This document shows, one piece after another, positions 1 through 11,482 of a stretch of DNA of 64,000 nucleotides. A model generated the notes under the pieces. That model was not told the origin of the DNA. It did no database searches and worked only from the letters and a program-made list of their open reading frames with translations. A program made the translations under genes and the position numbers. Position 1 is the stretch's first letter. Each line of letters opens with the position of its first letter. Source of the stretch: Cercis canadensis (taxonomy: Eukaryota > Streptophyta > Magnoliopsida > Fabales > Fabaceae); assembly GCA_003255065.1 (NCBI GenBank), contig QAOA01004621.1, positions 110,867-174,866 on the forward strand, written 5' to 3'.

Positions 1-1723
1 TACAACGAGCCCAGCCATTGAGATTTAGTGGTAACTTAGTAAAGGTTGATTTGATCTGTTTTCATTGTTTGTTATCACAGTCTTCATTGTTTTATACAAT
101 AGACATTGGAAATGTTTCATTAGGCTTTATAAGTGCCTTGCTGCTTGGAATTTATATGTTAAATAATTGTAATCTTTTTCTATATTTGTGATATTGATAT
201 TATATGACTTTATGCTTTGATGTCTCGTTATTCTAAACATTGCTAATATACTTGCCAGTGTTTGGCTATTTGATGGTGCTATAATCACTTAGGGAAGTGA
301 GGTCTTCTAGAAGAAAAGGGAAAGGTGTTCCACAATCACTTCGTGCATTTGCTTATGTTCTTTCTTGCATCATCCCTCAAGGTGTGCATAATTTTCATTT
401 CATGTATTTTGAAATGCAATAATTGTTATACTTCTTGTTACTTTTTTTTTCCTATAGATAAATAATGATTGCAATTGCAATAGAAGAGATTTGAATTGGG
501 GAAGAGGATGAGGAGACCAACCTTATGACTAGGAGCACAGTCCACTGAACTAGAGCTCTTCCTCCTTCACTTTCCTTAAAGCTAAAGCTACACCTAACAA
601 TATTCCCATTTGAAATTGTCATTGATCAAATGTCAAAACTAAATGATCTAGTCTTGAAGGCTGCACAAACTTACGATAGGCTAGCTAGTTATCCTTTACA
701 CAGTATCAACAAAGAGATACAAGCACATCTAATGTTGTTATCATTGTTCACTCAATTAACTGATGAGTAGATTGCAACTATTAAGGTAAAGACTTAAGGG
801 TTTCACTTTCACCTTACTATTATATATAGTTGTTTAAATGGTTAAACTTCAAACAAGTTTAACAATTGAAAACCTTGACAAGTTGAGTCTGAAGTCTAGA
901 ATTCAAGATGGTACCTATATGATGACATTTTCAGATTGTCTCATGAAAATTTTCAAATGTCAAAATATATTTTCTGTTATGTTATTTATTTTACTCTAAA
1001 GACCTTATTGTTCTTCATTCTCACTCTAAATTGTGTTCTTCACATTTTTGTGCAGTCACTAAATTCTTTTTGCTCCTCCATATGTGAAAAATTTACAGTC
1101 AAAAAACAAATTGCTTCGGATCTCCTGGGTGGTGATGTTTGTATTCTCAAATCTGCTTCTACCCATAGCTAGAAAACTACTGCTCTATGTTTACCTCACA
1201 GACTATTGAAGGCTACCAGACTATCCTAGAATGACAAGAAAAGTTTCACAATGGAAGATTATGCTACCTATAGAAATAGGTTAGAATTAAAATAAATGTA
1301 AACTTAAGTTAACTATACATTTGAACCAGTTTATGATTGTCTTCGTAATGCAATGAAAAGATTTTGTTTGTGGAGTGCAATGTCATGACTTTCTAATGGT
1401 ATATATAATGTTTAGGTCTATTCAGTATTGTAATTTTTTTTTGGAACAATTGAGAAAAGTAGTTGATGAAATACTTTAAAATTTAAGTTTGTGAAGAAGT
1501 GTTTTCAGATATAGCCACATTCTTGATAGAATATTCTTTTGAAATGGTAATATAATTTGCCTATATCTTCTCTCTACATATTTTAGAACTTCTTTTATCT
1601 TATTTATTCTTTGTTGTCTTTCATACATATATGATCACTTTTTATTGAAATAAATCACCAATCGCTTGCCTCTAAATAGAATACAAGATGTAGTATCAAT
1701 GCTTAAGAAAAACTTATAGGGAA
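1..1723 (+). pseudogene. Host-gene-like fragment, copy 1, family unknown
   Basis: This stretch is repeated at 23684-25343 with scattered substitutions and small indels. Three blocks look like exons. About 293-381 encodes KGKGVPQSLRAFAYV and ends in a GT donor at 382. About 570-785 encodes MSKLNDLVLKAAQTYDRL and ends at AAG before GTAAAG at 786. About 1056-1172 follows a TTTTTGTGCAG acceptor. An in-frame stop (TAG) lies in the second block near 766, in both copies. I do not recognise the family. No start region or complete frame is visible, so I call it a decayed gene or captured fragment. The homology to the other copy stops where a solo LTR begins at 1729 and resumes for about 16 bases near 10626, so the copy was split by later insertions. 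Confidence 0.55.
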
Positions 1724-1728
1724 TAACT

Positions 1729-3068
1729 GTCACAACATACTCGAAGGTCGCTACGACCCGTATGACGGATGTTGTGAGAAATCTTAACGCAAGTGTACGT
1801 TATCGTTTCCAAGTAATAAGATGAGATAGAGTTATCGTTCCCACGAGGACTAATGTATCAACTACCGAAATTGGGTTAACCTTAATTTTATCTAATCAAT
1901 TAATATGGAGAGATTTTCAAGAAACAACTAAAATAGGATAAAAACAAACTTAAACGAGAAAAATAACAAACTAAACCAGTAAAATGATAGAATTATCAAG
2001 GGAGAAAACATCTAAGGCTTTTGATTTCACCATAGCTATTCCGATTTGCTATTCCTAATTCATTAACCAAGATCAATCTTCTTAATTGCTAGCCAAGAAC
2101 CCTAAATTATTTATTAGTCTTTTCCAAGGTCAAACAAAAGTATTTCTAAGTTATGAACCCACGATATTCCTATGTGAATTGCGAACAACCTAGAAATTCA
2201 CTTAATTCTATGGTTCTTTTTAAATAGCTACACAGGCCATGGAGGTATATTTCTATCTTACATGCAACCTATATTCATAATCTCTATGATCTTTAATTAC
2301 AAATTACCTCCCAGTCTCATTGTAATTATCTAATCGACTAATTGGTGATCAAGCAATTAGAAGCATGAAGACTTGAGAAGAAGAAGACAATTTAATAAAG
2401 GAGTTCTTGAATTAAAGAAATAGAAAATAACAAATCATCCTAGCTAGGCTACATCATAGCCCTAGAAGGGAATTTAGTTCATAGCAAAAAGGAAGAACAT
2501 AATAAAATTCAATCTAGACATGGTTCAAAGGGAAGAAGAATAAAAACTCTGAAGAGAAGCTCCCAATCTTCTTGTGCCCTTCTCCAATCCTTGTTTTTGC
2601 TCTCCTCCTTGCTTCCAAAAAGTCCAGAAAAGGATCCTTTAAAAATTCCTAAGAGTTCCCTTTTATACGTGCCTCTAAAAGCCTTAAAAAACTAAGGAAA
2701 AAGAGCCACATATGAAGATTTCAGGCACGGGCGCCGCAGTGCTATTGTTCAAGGGGTGCGGCCCTGAGTTGCTGTTCCGACATGTGTATTTTTTGGCATA
2801 CGGGGGGTACGGCGCTACTGTTTAAGGGGTGCACCCCTGAGCTGCTGTCCTGCTTTTAAGTTTCATGCTCCAGGGGCCGCGACTCTGGGTTTTGAGCGCC
2901 ACAACCCTTGAATTCTGTCCCAAAAACTTTCTAATTCTTCAATTCTTTATTCTAACCTATGAAACTTACAATTTAACATAAAATATCACATTAGATGATG
3001 ATTAATCTCAATAAACAATCAAATAATTAAGTAAAGGATATCTAAAAAGTGGATATAAAAGCCACTCA
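1729..3068 (-). mobile_element. Solo LTR, Athila/Tat-type Gypsy (family A)
   Basis: Read on the minus strand it begins TGAGTGGC at 3068 and ends GTTGTGACA at 1729. Close to its end it has the CGTGGGAACGATA motif followed by an ACACTTGC-type motif, as in other Athila/Tat-like LTRs of this window. The flanks ATAAC (1724-1728) and ACAAC (3069-3073) could be a target duplication with one difference. There is no internal coding sequence, so it is probably a solo LTR. A 0.6-kb piece closely related to 2093-2695 occurs at 56992-57594. Confidence 0.6.
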
Positions 3069-4599
3069 ACAACAGACTTAAATAAAAAGACAAATTTTCA
3101 AAAGAAAACTTGGAGTCGCCACCAATTATATTAGGAAAATGGGGAACAATTGGAAAACCTCTTTTTTTTTTTTAAATAAAAAAATAACGATCTGTGAACC
3201 AGAGAGGGTTCGGAAGTCTGTTTATGCGTGGGGAAGGTGTTAGACACCTCATAGCATTCGTTTAAAGACGGTTACCCTAAATTAGTTGTGTAAACAGAAT
3301 ATGGCCAAAAATGTGTATTTTATTTACCCTAAAATAGTGAATTGTTACAAAAATATCTAATGAAAATAAAAACAAAGAAATTAAACGTGCAATGCATGAA
3401 TTATCTACCGAAACCTAAATCCTTCCACCCTTTCATCGCATGAAGCGACCGTCTAGGGTAGCGCTACCTTCACCTAAATCGGATAGAGAAAGGCATCCCA
3501 TATAGGACTAACTCGCCCTATCCTCCTGTGATAAGTGAAAGGGGATACGGATATTACGCGACACAAGTGTTATTTTTTATATGAAGTGCAAATGCATGAT
3601 TTTAAATATTACAACACTTGTCTCAAGATCTAGGTACTGAGAAATCTTAATTTACATAAAAAAATATAAAAAAAAGAGATAAATAAAACAAAATTCTTGC
3701 TCCAAGCTTGCGGCTAGGTATCTTCCGGTTGAGCCTTCCGATTTGTTCATACTCATAATTACCATGAGTTGTATCTAAGGATGCTCATGAATACACCAAA
3801 ACACAGGTTAGACAATACTTAAAATAAATCTACCTAAGTGACCTAAACATTTAATCTCCATATGCTTCAACAGGGAATAATCCAAAATCATCCAAAAATG
3901 CACAAACAAACTCTAAACGGCCCTTAGAATAGCGACAACAATGCATGAGAATTAAACCCAAAACAACATGACACATAGAACCTTAAACAATGGACAAAAA
4001 CAAATGCAAAATAGCAAAAACACTAGAAAACAAATGCACTCACGAGAATGGAAGCTAGGAGTGTAAGCCAAAACCAAAAAATCGGCTAAACCGACTGAAC
4101 AGAACCGAGTCAAACCGAGAAAAATGGTCCGGTTTTTGGTTTATATTTTTGAAAAACCAAGGACCCCGGTTCGATTTTCAGTTTGCCTAAATGAAAACCG
4201 AAAGAAAACCGAACCGAATTGATAACTTCAATGCGACATCGTTTTAATTAATCCTAAGTCTCTGGTCTCTAATCTCTATCTCTCACGCGTACATCAGAAA
4301 TCCCTAACCTCCCTATCGATCTCCCTCTCCCTCTGACTCCCATCGCCGTCTCCTTCTGATTCTCCTCTCCTGGTCTCCCTCAGTCCCTTTGATACTTGTC
4401 TTTTAGGACTATAAAAACCATGCTTTAATTCTGAATTCTTACCTACATTGTGAGCAAATCCTCTCTAAACATAGTGTTTAATCCATAAATTGGTGTGTAC
4501 AGGTACCAAGATGTGTAATTAGGAAATAAGAAGAATTTGGAAGCAATCCATGGAGCAAATGGCAAAGAAAGCAGCTTCACACCAAGTTTTTATGTAGAC

Positions 4600-4995
4600 A
4601 CGGGAAGGAACACGGCCATGTTTATCCCGTGTCTAGCATCCAGCATTGGCTACTTAGGTCTAAGTATAAACACGACTTTAGACAAGAAGGAACACGGCCG
4701 TGTTGAACAGGCAGAATGTCCAAGAGAACACAGACCAAGTCTAAGGGCAAACATGGTCAAGGCTAGAACAGACACGGCCGTGTCATAGGCCGTGTTGAAT
4801 AGGCAGAGGATGCACATAAGTGACACGCCCAAGGGCAAGAAGAAACACGGGCCATGTTTAAGGAACACGGGCTGGGACCAGAGAAGAACACGGTCGTGTA
4901 TGGGCCCGTGTTCAATGACCAGGAAAGCAACATAAGTGACACGGTCAGGTCCAGGAATAGAACACGGCCGTGTCAGAGCCGTGTTCGAGCTATTT
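4600..4995. repeat. Cluster of CACGGCCGTG palindromes in solo LTR
   Basis: Many exact or near copies of the palindrome CACGGCCGTG or its half sites ACACGG and CCGTGT, spaced by tens of bases. Comparable clusters lie at about 39310-39595, 47290-47700 and 51920-52225. Confidence 0.75.
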
Positions 4996-5130
4996 TTGAC
5001 TAGAAGACCTAATTCTGCGCAAGTATAAAAGGAAATCTGGTGCATGGGATTAAGTAGGCCGTACTTAGGAAGAAAAGAATGGACAAGCTAGAGGAAGGAG
5101 AGGAGCAATTGGGACTCGATCTTCATCCAG

Positions 5131-5156
5131 TTTCTTCTTCTTCTTCTTCTTCTTCT
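5131..5156 (+). repeat. (CTT)n microsatellite
   Basis: About eight consecutive CTT units inside the nested solo LTR. Confidence 0.9.
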
Positions 5157-5953
5157 CATATTATGTTTAACTCTATCTATTTGCTTTTATTGAATTCAGT
5201 TATGAGTAGCTAAATTCTTAGTGTTAGGGGTTTGATGTAATTCAATTGTAATGAGGTTTCAAGACTGAATGAACTTGTTTTAGTACAACTCCTCTTGTTG
5301 AATGGAATTTACTGTTATTAATGCCTTTAAATGCTTAGCTACCATTTGAATGGTTAAAATATTCATTTCGATACTAGGAATAGTAGGATTCGAATGTGCT
5401 CTGTGAATTCTGTCCTAAATTGAGTTAATCTAGGAATAGATAACTTCGTTTAGGTGGTCTTAGATTAATTTCCTAGAACTTAATCACCTAGACTAATTAA
5501 TTGTGTCAAGGAATTGTACAAGCAATTGATATAGGGAAGATTGTTTCACCAAGGAATTGAGTTCAATCATATTAAGGAAATAAACCGACAACAAAGGAAT
5601 TGTAACTGGAATAAGTAGTTCAGTATTGTTTTTGAGATTACCTTGTCTATGAGGTAATCGAATTTGCAAGTGAATGAAATCAACCCCTAACCTTTCTCAT
5701 TCTTATTATCAATCTCACATTTAAATCGCTTTTTAAAGATTGGTTACAAAATTGTTCGAGTTTTATTACATAGTTAATTGCAACTGCTCATTCTTGGGCT
5801 GCTTTCAATCCAAATTGTTATCTTTTCCAAATAGAATCTTTATTGGTGAAATTGGTAGTTGCTAGCTTTAATCCTCGTGGGAACGATACCCTACTCATCA
5901 TTATATTACTTGTGTGACCCGGTATACTTGCCGGAAAAAGTCCCATCACCCTT

Positions 5954-8400
5954 CACTGTCGGCGTGTTTAAGGGAATTGCAGTTTCTCCCTTCTCCTTCC
6001 TTGTTGTCTCGTTGACATTAAGATGGTTTTGTCAACCTGAATGTTTGCAAAAGGAAGACTAGATAGAGAAGGGCCGAAGGCTGAAATTGAAAGGTACCGA
6101 GAGTTGCAGTTTCTCTTTTCTCCTTTCCTGTTGTCTCATCAACATTACGGTGGTCTGGTCGACTGGACTGTGTGCAAAAGGAAGACAAGATAGAGAAGTG
6201 CCGAAGGCTGAAACTGAAAGGTACCGTACTGTACATAACGAAATCTCTCTCTCTCTCTCTACTGGTTGACCGGACTGTGTGCGCGTCTATTTTTTAATGA
6301 AATTGTGGGATCGATTGCTAATATTCATGTCTTCCCCATTCAGTCTTTCATCCATCCAGTAGTGTAAGAAATTATGGAGATGGTTTCTAATTGATTTTTG
6401 GTTCTGGATACAGTATTTTTCCTCCTCAAATAATTCCTACTTTTTACTATAATTTTGTATTCTTTCTAATCTCACATCTTTCCGTTTTCACCATTTTTCA
6501 GCAAGGGTATTACTCCTCATCCTTATCTTTTTACTTTCTTTCCTTCTTCCTTCATTTTTTTTCTTTTGTAGTTACGCTGGTTAATTTTCCTCTTTCTCTG
6601 CTAACTGAGCCAATATTAATGGGGACTAGAATAGATTGAAACCTACGGTTGATGTGAGTTCTTAGAGTTAGAGTTCTAGTTCTCAATACATGAATTTATT
6701 ATGTGGGATATTTCTTTTCATTTGTCCAATTATTTACTTCTATGATGAATCAAATATTCTGGCTTTCTTCTGTTGGAATTTGGGGTATATTAATAGTTTT
6801 GTCAATTACAGTTTATGGGTTGTATCTGTGCTTAGACCTTAGCTATTTTTGGGGTCACTGTTTAATGTTCAGATCTTACTTATTGGCTTACTACTACTTG
6901 GAAGTTTGATATTCTTTCTACTTTTTTTAATAACTCTACTCCAAATTCCAGATAGGATAACTCAAAGAAACTCCTTAGAATGTACTGCTTTATTTTAAGA
7001 TGTGATCATATTTATGAAGAATTTCAGAAGCTAAGAAGCTTGTTTTATTTGGACTTTGTGATAACTAAACTGAACAAAGAGAGCCAAAAGGTCATCTTGA
7101 CTATGCAGTAAGGAAAAGATAAAAGAAAGTTGGATCTGAATCCCCTGCGGATAGCCTTCGAAGATCCTTTATGAAGGATAGAAAATCTAATAATTTAACA
7201 AATTTGATCTTAACCATCCAGAATAACTTGAGCAAAGAGACAGAAAAGGGCATATATCAAAGTAAAATAAAATTGCTGTAGTACGTGCATAAATATAGAG
7301 GGGGAGCAGTAACCAAGTGTTTTCTCTTAAGTTGCTCACAGATTGCTTTGACAACCAAGGGCTTCACTATCACTGGCGGTTCATGCATCATTATAATGTA
7401 ACTTATTGGATTTAGAATTTTGATGCTTTTGATCAGTTTTTCTTTATCAAATCAATGTTCTTATTATCGTTTCCATTATAAGTTGATGGATTCCTCTTCT
7501 TAACACTACTTGTTATTACCAAGTTTAAATGGTCTGTGGTCTACGTGTAATAAATCACTTCTACTCATTATTTTTTAAAGATTACATCTCACTTTGCACT
7601 TGTTTGCCTTGCACTATGGTGCCATAGAGCCCGTGGCCTAGATGGGCCTAGCAGTGTTTCTCAAGCACTGTTTTCCTCCTACTTGTCTATTAAAGAGGGA
7701 TACATGTGATTGATGATTTTTAATTTTTATTGTCCTTTTAGTAATATATTATTTATATTTCTATACAAGAATCTGCTATTATATGATGTAGATAAATTAT
7801 TTATTTCCTTTTGTTTTATCTAGGTACCAGAACCAGATAGGCCTTAGATATACTAGTGGTGCCCGCATGCTGTTAATGCTATTGATGCAGAAACCTTGTA
7901 TGAGAGCTTGAAGAACTTTCAAGTTGGAGAATCAAGGAAGATAAGGTGGAGGCCCACAATAACAAGGATAGAATTGGTGACAAGGCTGCTGTTTGTTGTA
8001 AATTTTGGCATATGCATAATGAATTTACTGCTGGTTTGAGATGTATTTTTCCTGACCCATTCAGTCATTCACTGCTGGTTTTATGTTTGATTTACATTTT
8101 AATGTCTTTTGGTTAACAATTTGACTGCCTTGTCTTTTGGTTAATTGTTCTTTTTCTTGAAAATTATGTTCATTGGGTTTGATTTGTTTTAGTTTCTGTC
8201 TTACGTTGGTATGATGTGAAAGTCCTTCCAGTATTATGTTGGTTGGAATACATTGTTACATTTGATTTGATATTTAATTATTGATATACTGATTTTTTGT
8301 GTATTAGGATACTTTATTTGTCATTTTTTTTGGTTGATTTGCTTATATGTGGAGGTTTTCTGGCTTTGTTCTTGTTAAAATTTGAAAAACTGACTTCAAT
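5954..8400. other. Interior of the hAT, host-like non-coding sequence
   Basis: No long open frame and no transposase motif. The sequence is T-rich and intron-like. At about 7824 there is an acceptor-like TTATCTAG followed by a more GC-balanced block to about 8035. Together with the CT-rich 4255-4389 stretch this resembles captured pieces of a host transcription unit (leader, intron, terminal exon), but I do not recognise the gene. Confidence 0.35.
5979..6227 (+). repeat. Two-unit tandem repeat of about 125 bp inside the hAT
   Basis: Units at 5979-6100 and 6106-6227 share the same order of words: GCAGTTTCTC, TGTTGTCTC, a GGTCGAC/GTCAACC segment, AAAAGGAAGAC, GCCGAAGGCTGAAA and GAAAGGTACCG. 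They differ at a modest number of sites. A CT-rich run (6245-6260) and a further partial match (GGTTGACCGGACTGTGTG) follow. Confidence 0.8.
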
Positions 8401-8755
8401 AGGTTTTATGGCCAAAATCGAAAAATCGACCAAACCGAACCGAACTATACTGGTTCAGTTTGGTTCGGTTCCACTCTCAAAAATTCAAAAAACCGGATCG
8501 AACCGAATCGAGTTTCTTCTGATTGGTCCGGTCCCGGTTTGGGGTGAAAACCGGACCGATTACACCCCTAATGGTAGCTACACATAAACAAAATACACCA
8601 AGAAAAGAGGCATAATACACCAGGACAGCCACCAAACATACTCAAGACCACCATCCTTATCAAGGAACAAATCCGAAGAAAGTTCAAAAAATTCACATAC
8701 TCATTAGTTATCCAAAAAAAAATAGTTGTGTTCGAGTCAAAACCTAGAGCAAATT

Positions 8756-9275
8756 AGATATGCAAAAATTCTAAAAATTACACACCTTGAAAACATGCAT
8801 CTTATGGTTCTAAAGAGATAAAAACCATGCAATTCGGAGCTGTACAACTTTAGAAAGAAATAAAATACTGAACACTGCCAGAAACAGGGAATCAGTGTAA
8901 GTGCAACATTGAACAGCCATATTCAAACAGAAATTGGGAGTTAACTAGACATAAAAAAATCTAAAAATTTTATACCAAGAATATATATGTCTTACGGTTC
9001 TAATGAGACCAACATTGCTAAATTCAGAGCTCTGTAGCTCCAGAAATAAATCAAACATTGAGTGCTGCCAGATAAGAACAACATGCTTGACAATTCAGAA
9101 AAAAAAAAAAAAAACATCCAAATTTCTACGCAAACTGGGAGCAAGCTAACCATGCAAAAAATCTAAAAGATTTACAAATTGAAGACATGCATCTTATGGT
9201 TCTATTGGGATAGACGATGCTAAAATACAAGCTCTGTAGCTCCAGAAATAAATCAAACATTGAGTGCTGCTAGAG
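8756..9275. repeat. Three diverged tandem units of about 190-200 bp in the long LTR
   Basis: The phrase AATCTAAAAATT / AAGACATGCATCTTATGGTTCTA / GCTCTGTAGCTCCAGAAATAAA recurs beginning near 8771, 8958 and 9162, each followed by an ACTGCCAG or AGTGCTGCC-type segment. The units are degenerate, so the array is old. Confidence 0.65.
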
Positions 9276-10616
9276 CTGTTTGATAGACCAAAAAACAAAG
9301 AAATTCAAAGCATTAATGTCACCAACAATGGATTTATCCTCAAACATGTTAAAGGTTGATAGAGCAGCACCTCTATTACCTTTTTAGAATACATATGTGA
9401 ATGTGAAATCATGAATTATGAAATTTCCTAGACAATAATCACTTGACAAGAGGACAACCATGATACAAAGGAACCAAAACTCTTATTTGAGAGGAATTCA
9501 GCTTTGCCAAACTCTACCACAGGTCAATTTATAAATCAGAAAACATACAAGATTGCAACACCTTTAAGAAACAACATTCTCAAGGGAAAATATCAGGAAG
9601 CTTCAATTAAACACCCCATACCTATACCCCATTATGAATTCAAAGAAAAAATAACAAGCATATGAACTCAGCAATTCCCAATCACTTTGCAACCACAAAT
9701 TGACCACAAATACTCATCAAACAATATATATAAACCACAAATATTCATCAAATTATCCATTCAAAAACATAGGAACAAAAAGGAAAGAGAAGGAATTCGA
9801 AATAGAAGAAATTACCCTTGAAATTCAAACAATCAATGATGGAAGAAATTGCTCTACCCTCTGTTGTATGCTCTCTTCTTCTGCTTCCCTTTCTCTTCTT
9901 GCTGAATCCCTTTTCTTCTTCTCTCTCTAATAAAAACTTTAGAATCAATTCTCTGCCCCTCCTCCTCCTTGTGCGTATCACCCTTTTCTTTCTCCCCTCT
10001 CACGTTTTTCCCCTTGTCATATATCCCTTTCTCTTGTGCCTTTCTTTTCCTAAATCCTCTTGCTTCTCTCTTTTCTTTTTTTATTCGGTGGATACCCCTC
10101 ATTTGACTATTCTTCCTCTTTTTTCCTCCTCCTCACGTAAACTCCCTCTCCCTCTTAGATATTTTTCCTTTGCTTTCCACTTTTGCAATTCCTTGTAACT
10201 GCTGCCCCTCTCATATTTCTCTTTTTTTACTTGCTTTTCTTTACTTAAATACTTAGTTATTCAATTAAAAGAAAGAAAAATCCAAGGTTGGACAATGAGG
10301 AAAGAAGGAAATTCATTCATTGCTCTCCTATTGGTTCCTTTAGATCCAATGATGCCAAAAGTGAATTTACAAAATATATTTATATGTTTTATCAATTATT
10401 TACATAATTAAGAAAAATAATAAAAATGGACCAAGTGGGCTTAAATAAAAATGGACTTAGTGTGACAATGGATTAGACTTAGGTTTTTTTTTTTATTTAT
10501 TTATTGTAAAAGCCCAAACAAATAAAAAAAATACTAGTTAAAAATTTAAATTTATCTTTAATTTTTCTTAAATATATTTTTAACTATCAAATGACCCGGA
10601 CAAAATACGGTGTCTA

Positions 10617-11482
10617 CAATAATAAGTTGTCTGATAGACTCACAGTAATGTTACTTTGACTGGATTACAAGTCGTTGATGTTGCCTTTTTTCATATGAGA
10701 TGTTGCATGACTATGATTTTGACAAGTGGAGAGATATTGTTTGTTTATAAGGATGATGCATCATAGCCAAAACTAATTAAAAACTTAGTTGTATGATGTA
10801 TTTTTATTTATATAACTAATTTGAATCACAATTTAATGATTTATATTATATTTTAGTTTTATTATATACTTGTATATATGGAAAAAGGAAAAAAAATGAG
10901 AATTTGATGTTAGGGCCAGCAAGCCATTTGCCAGCTTGTATAAAATTGGGCTGGGCTGACCCGACATGATTTTGGATCTTGCCTGTTTTGGTCTAGGTTA
11001 GGCTTCTAAAGAATGAGATTATTTCATTTAGGAATATAAAGCCCATACTTCATAATTAAGGATACATTCCATAATAAATATCTTCTTTAGGAAAAATGTC
11101 ATCAAGCGAATCCAATAGTAGAAGGTTGCATGTTCGATTTATGTTGGGTTCAATCTCGGTAATCCGCGATAAATTTTTGATGTCCTGCCAAGCCAACCCT
11201 CTTTTTCTGTGCCGAACTACTAATATTTTTGGATTGGACTCCCTTCAAATTGGGCTGCAAATGCTCTAGACTTCCCTCTTCGGCCCCTAACCTTTTGGTC
11301 TGTTTTCATGTTGGAAGATGAGTTGGAACAAACACCTTCAATTCACCAACTATTTCTGAATATGGTCTTTGTAAGCTTCACCATTTCGAATATGGTGGTG
11401 CCTCATGTAATGATTCTATGGCTCTACACCTTAACTACAGTAAAAGAATTTAGTATCCAAAAAATGAAGTTATTTGGTGTTT
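10617..11482. other. Intergenic remnant beside the insertions
   Basis: The first 20 or so bases continue the host duplication. The rest is AT-rich with no credible gene. A block at about 11098-11230 has a tRNA-like GGTTGCATGTTCGATT word, as in the box B of plant SINEs, but no clear head, tail or flanking duplication, so a SINE remnant is only a weak possibility. Confidence 0.35.

Larger units (their letters stand above)
4390..5948 (+). mobile_element. Solo Gypsy LTR nested in the hAT element
   Basis: It starts TGATACTTGTC at 4390 and ends CCCATCA at 5948, flanked by an exact 5-bp duplication CCCTT (4385-4389 and 5949-5953). It contains the CGTGGGAACGATACC motif near 5877-5891 and a cluster of CACGGCCGTG palindromes, both shared in style with the LTRs of the Gypsy element at 39123-53221. 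No internal coding region is present, so recombination between two LTRs probably left this solo copy. A (CTT)n run lies at about 5131-5156. Confidence 0.85.
4056..8570. mobile_element. Non-autonomous hAT transposon with 8-bp target duplication
   Basis: The termini are inverted: TAGGAGTGTAA at 4056 and, read from the other strand, TAGGGGTGTAA at 8570. The flanks are ATGGAAGC (4048-4055) and ATGGTAGC (8571-8578), an 8-bp target duplication with one difference, as expected for hAT. Both subterminal regions (about 4075-4230 and 8400-8570) are packed with AACCGAACCG-type motifs, typical of plant hAT ends. No hAT transposase is recognisable. The interior includes a pyrimidine-rich stretch like a gene leader (4255-4389) and long intron-like sequence. 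Without the nested LTR the element is about 2.95 kb. It inserted into the long LTR spanning 3074-10616. Confidence 0.8.
3074..10616 (-). mobile_element. Long Tat/Ogre-like LTR, interrupted by a hAT element
   Basis: On the minus strand the right end reads TGTAGACACCGTATTTTGTCC-like from 10616, a typical start of long Tat-group LTRs. The left end, around 3105-3250, contains the GGAGTCGCCACC and GTGTTAGACACC signatures that I associate with the same LTR group. The two LTR pieces, about 3074-4055 and 8579-10616, add up to roughly 3 kb once the hAT element is set aside. No gag or pol is visible, so it looks like a solo LTR. The sequence right of 10616 (GTTGTCTGATAGACTC) matches the sister host copy at 25348-25363, which shows that this whole block is an insertion. 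The exact left end is uncertain because of the adjoining family A LTR. Confidence 0.5.

Noticed and set aside
4537-5045. Open frames on both strands with HGRV / HGP-type repeats
   Set aside because: They are translations of the CACGGCCGTG palindrome cluster in a solo LTR.
8297-8587. 96-codon open frame with NRT/PNR-type repeats
   Set aside because: It is the translation of the hAT subterminal AACCGAACC repeats.
9818-10198. 126-codon open frame rich in F, S and L
   Set aside because: It reads a pyrimidine-rich segment of the long LTR. The overlapping opposite-strand frames show that composition, not coding, keeps it open.
11098-11230. SINE-like block with a box B-like word
   Set aside because: Lacks box A at the right distance, a defined tail and flanking duplications, so it is not listed as a SINE.
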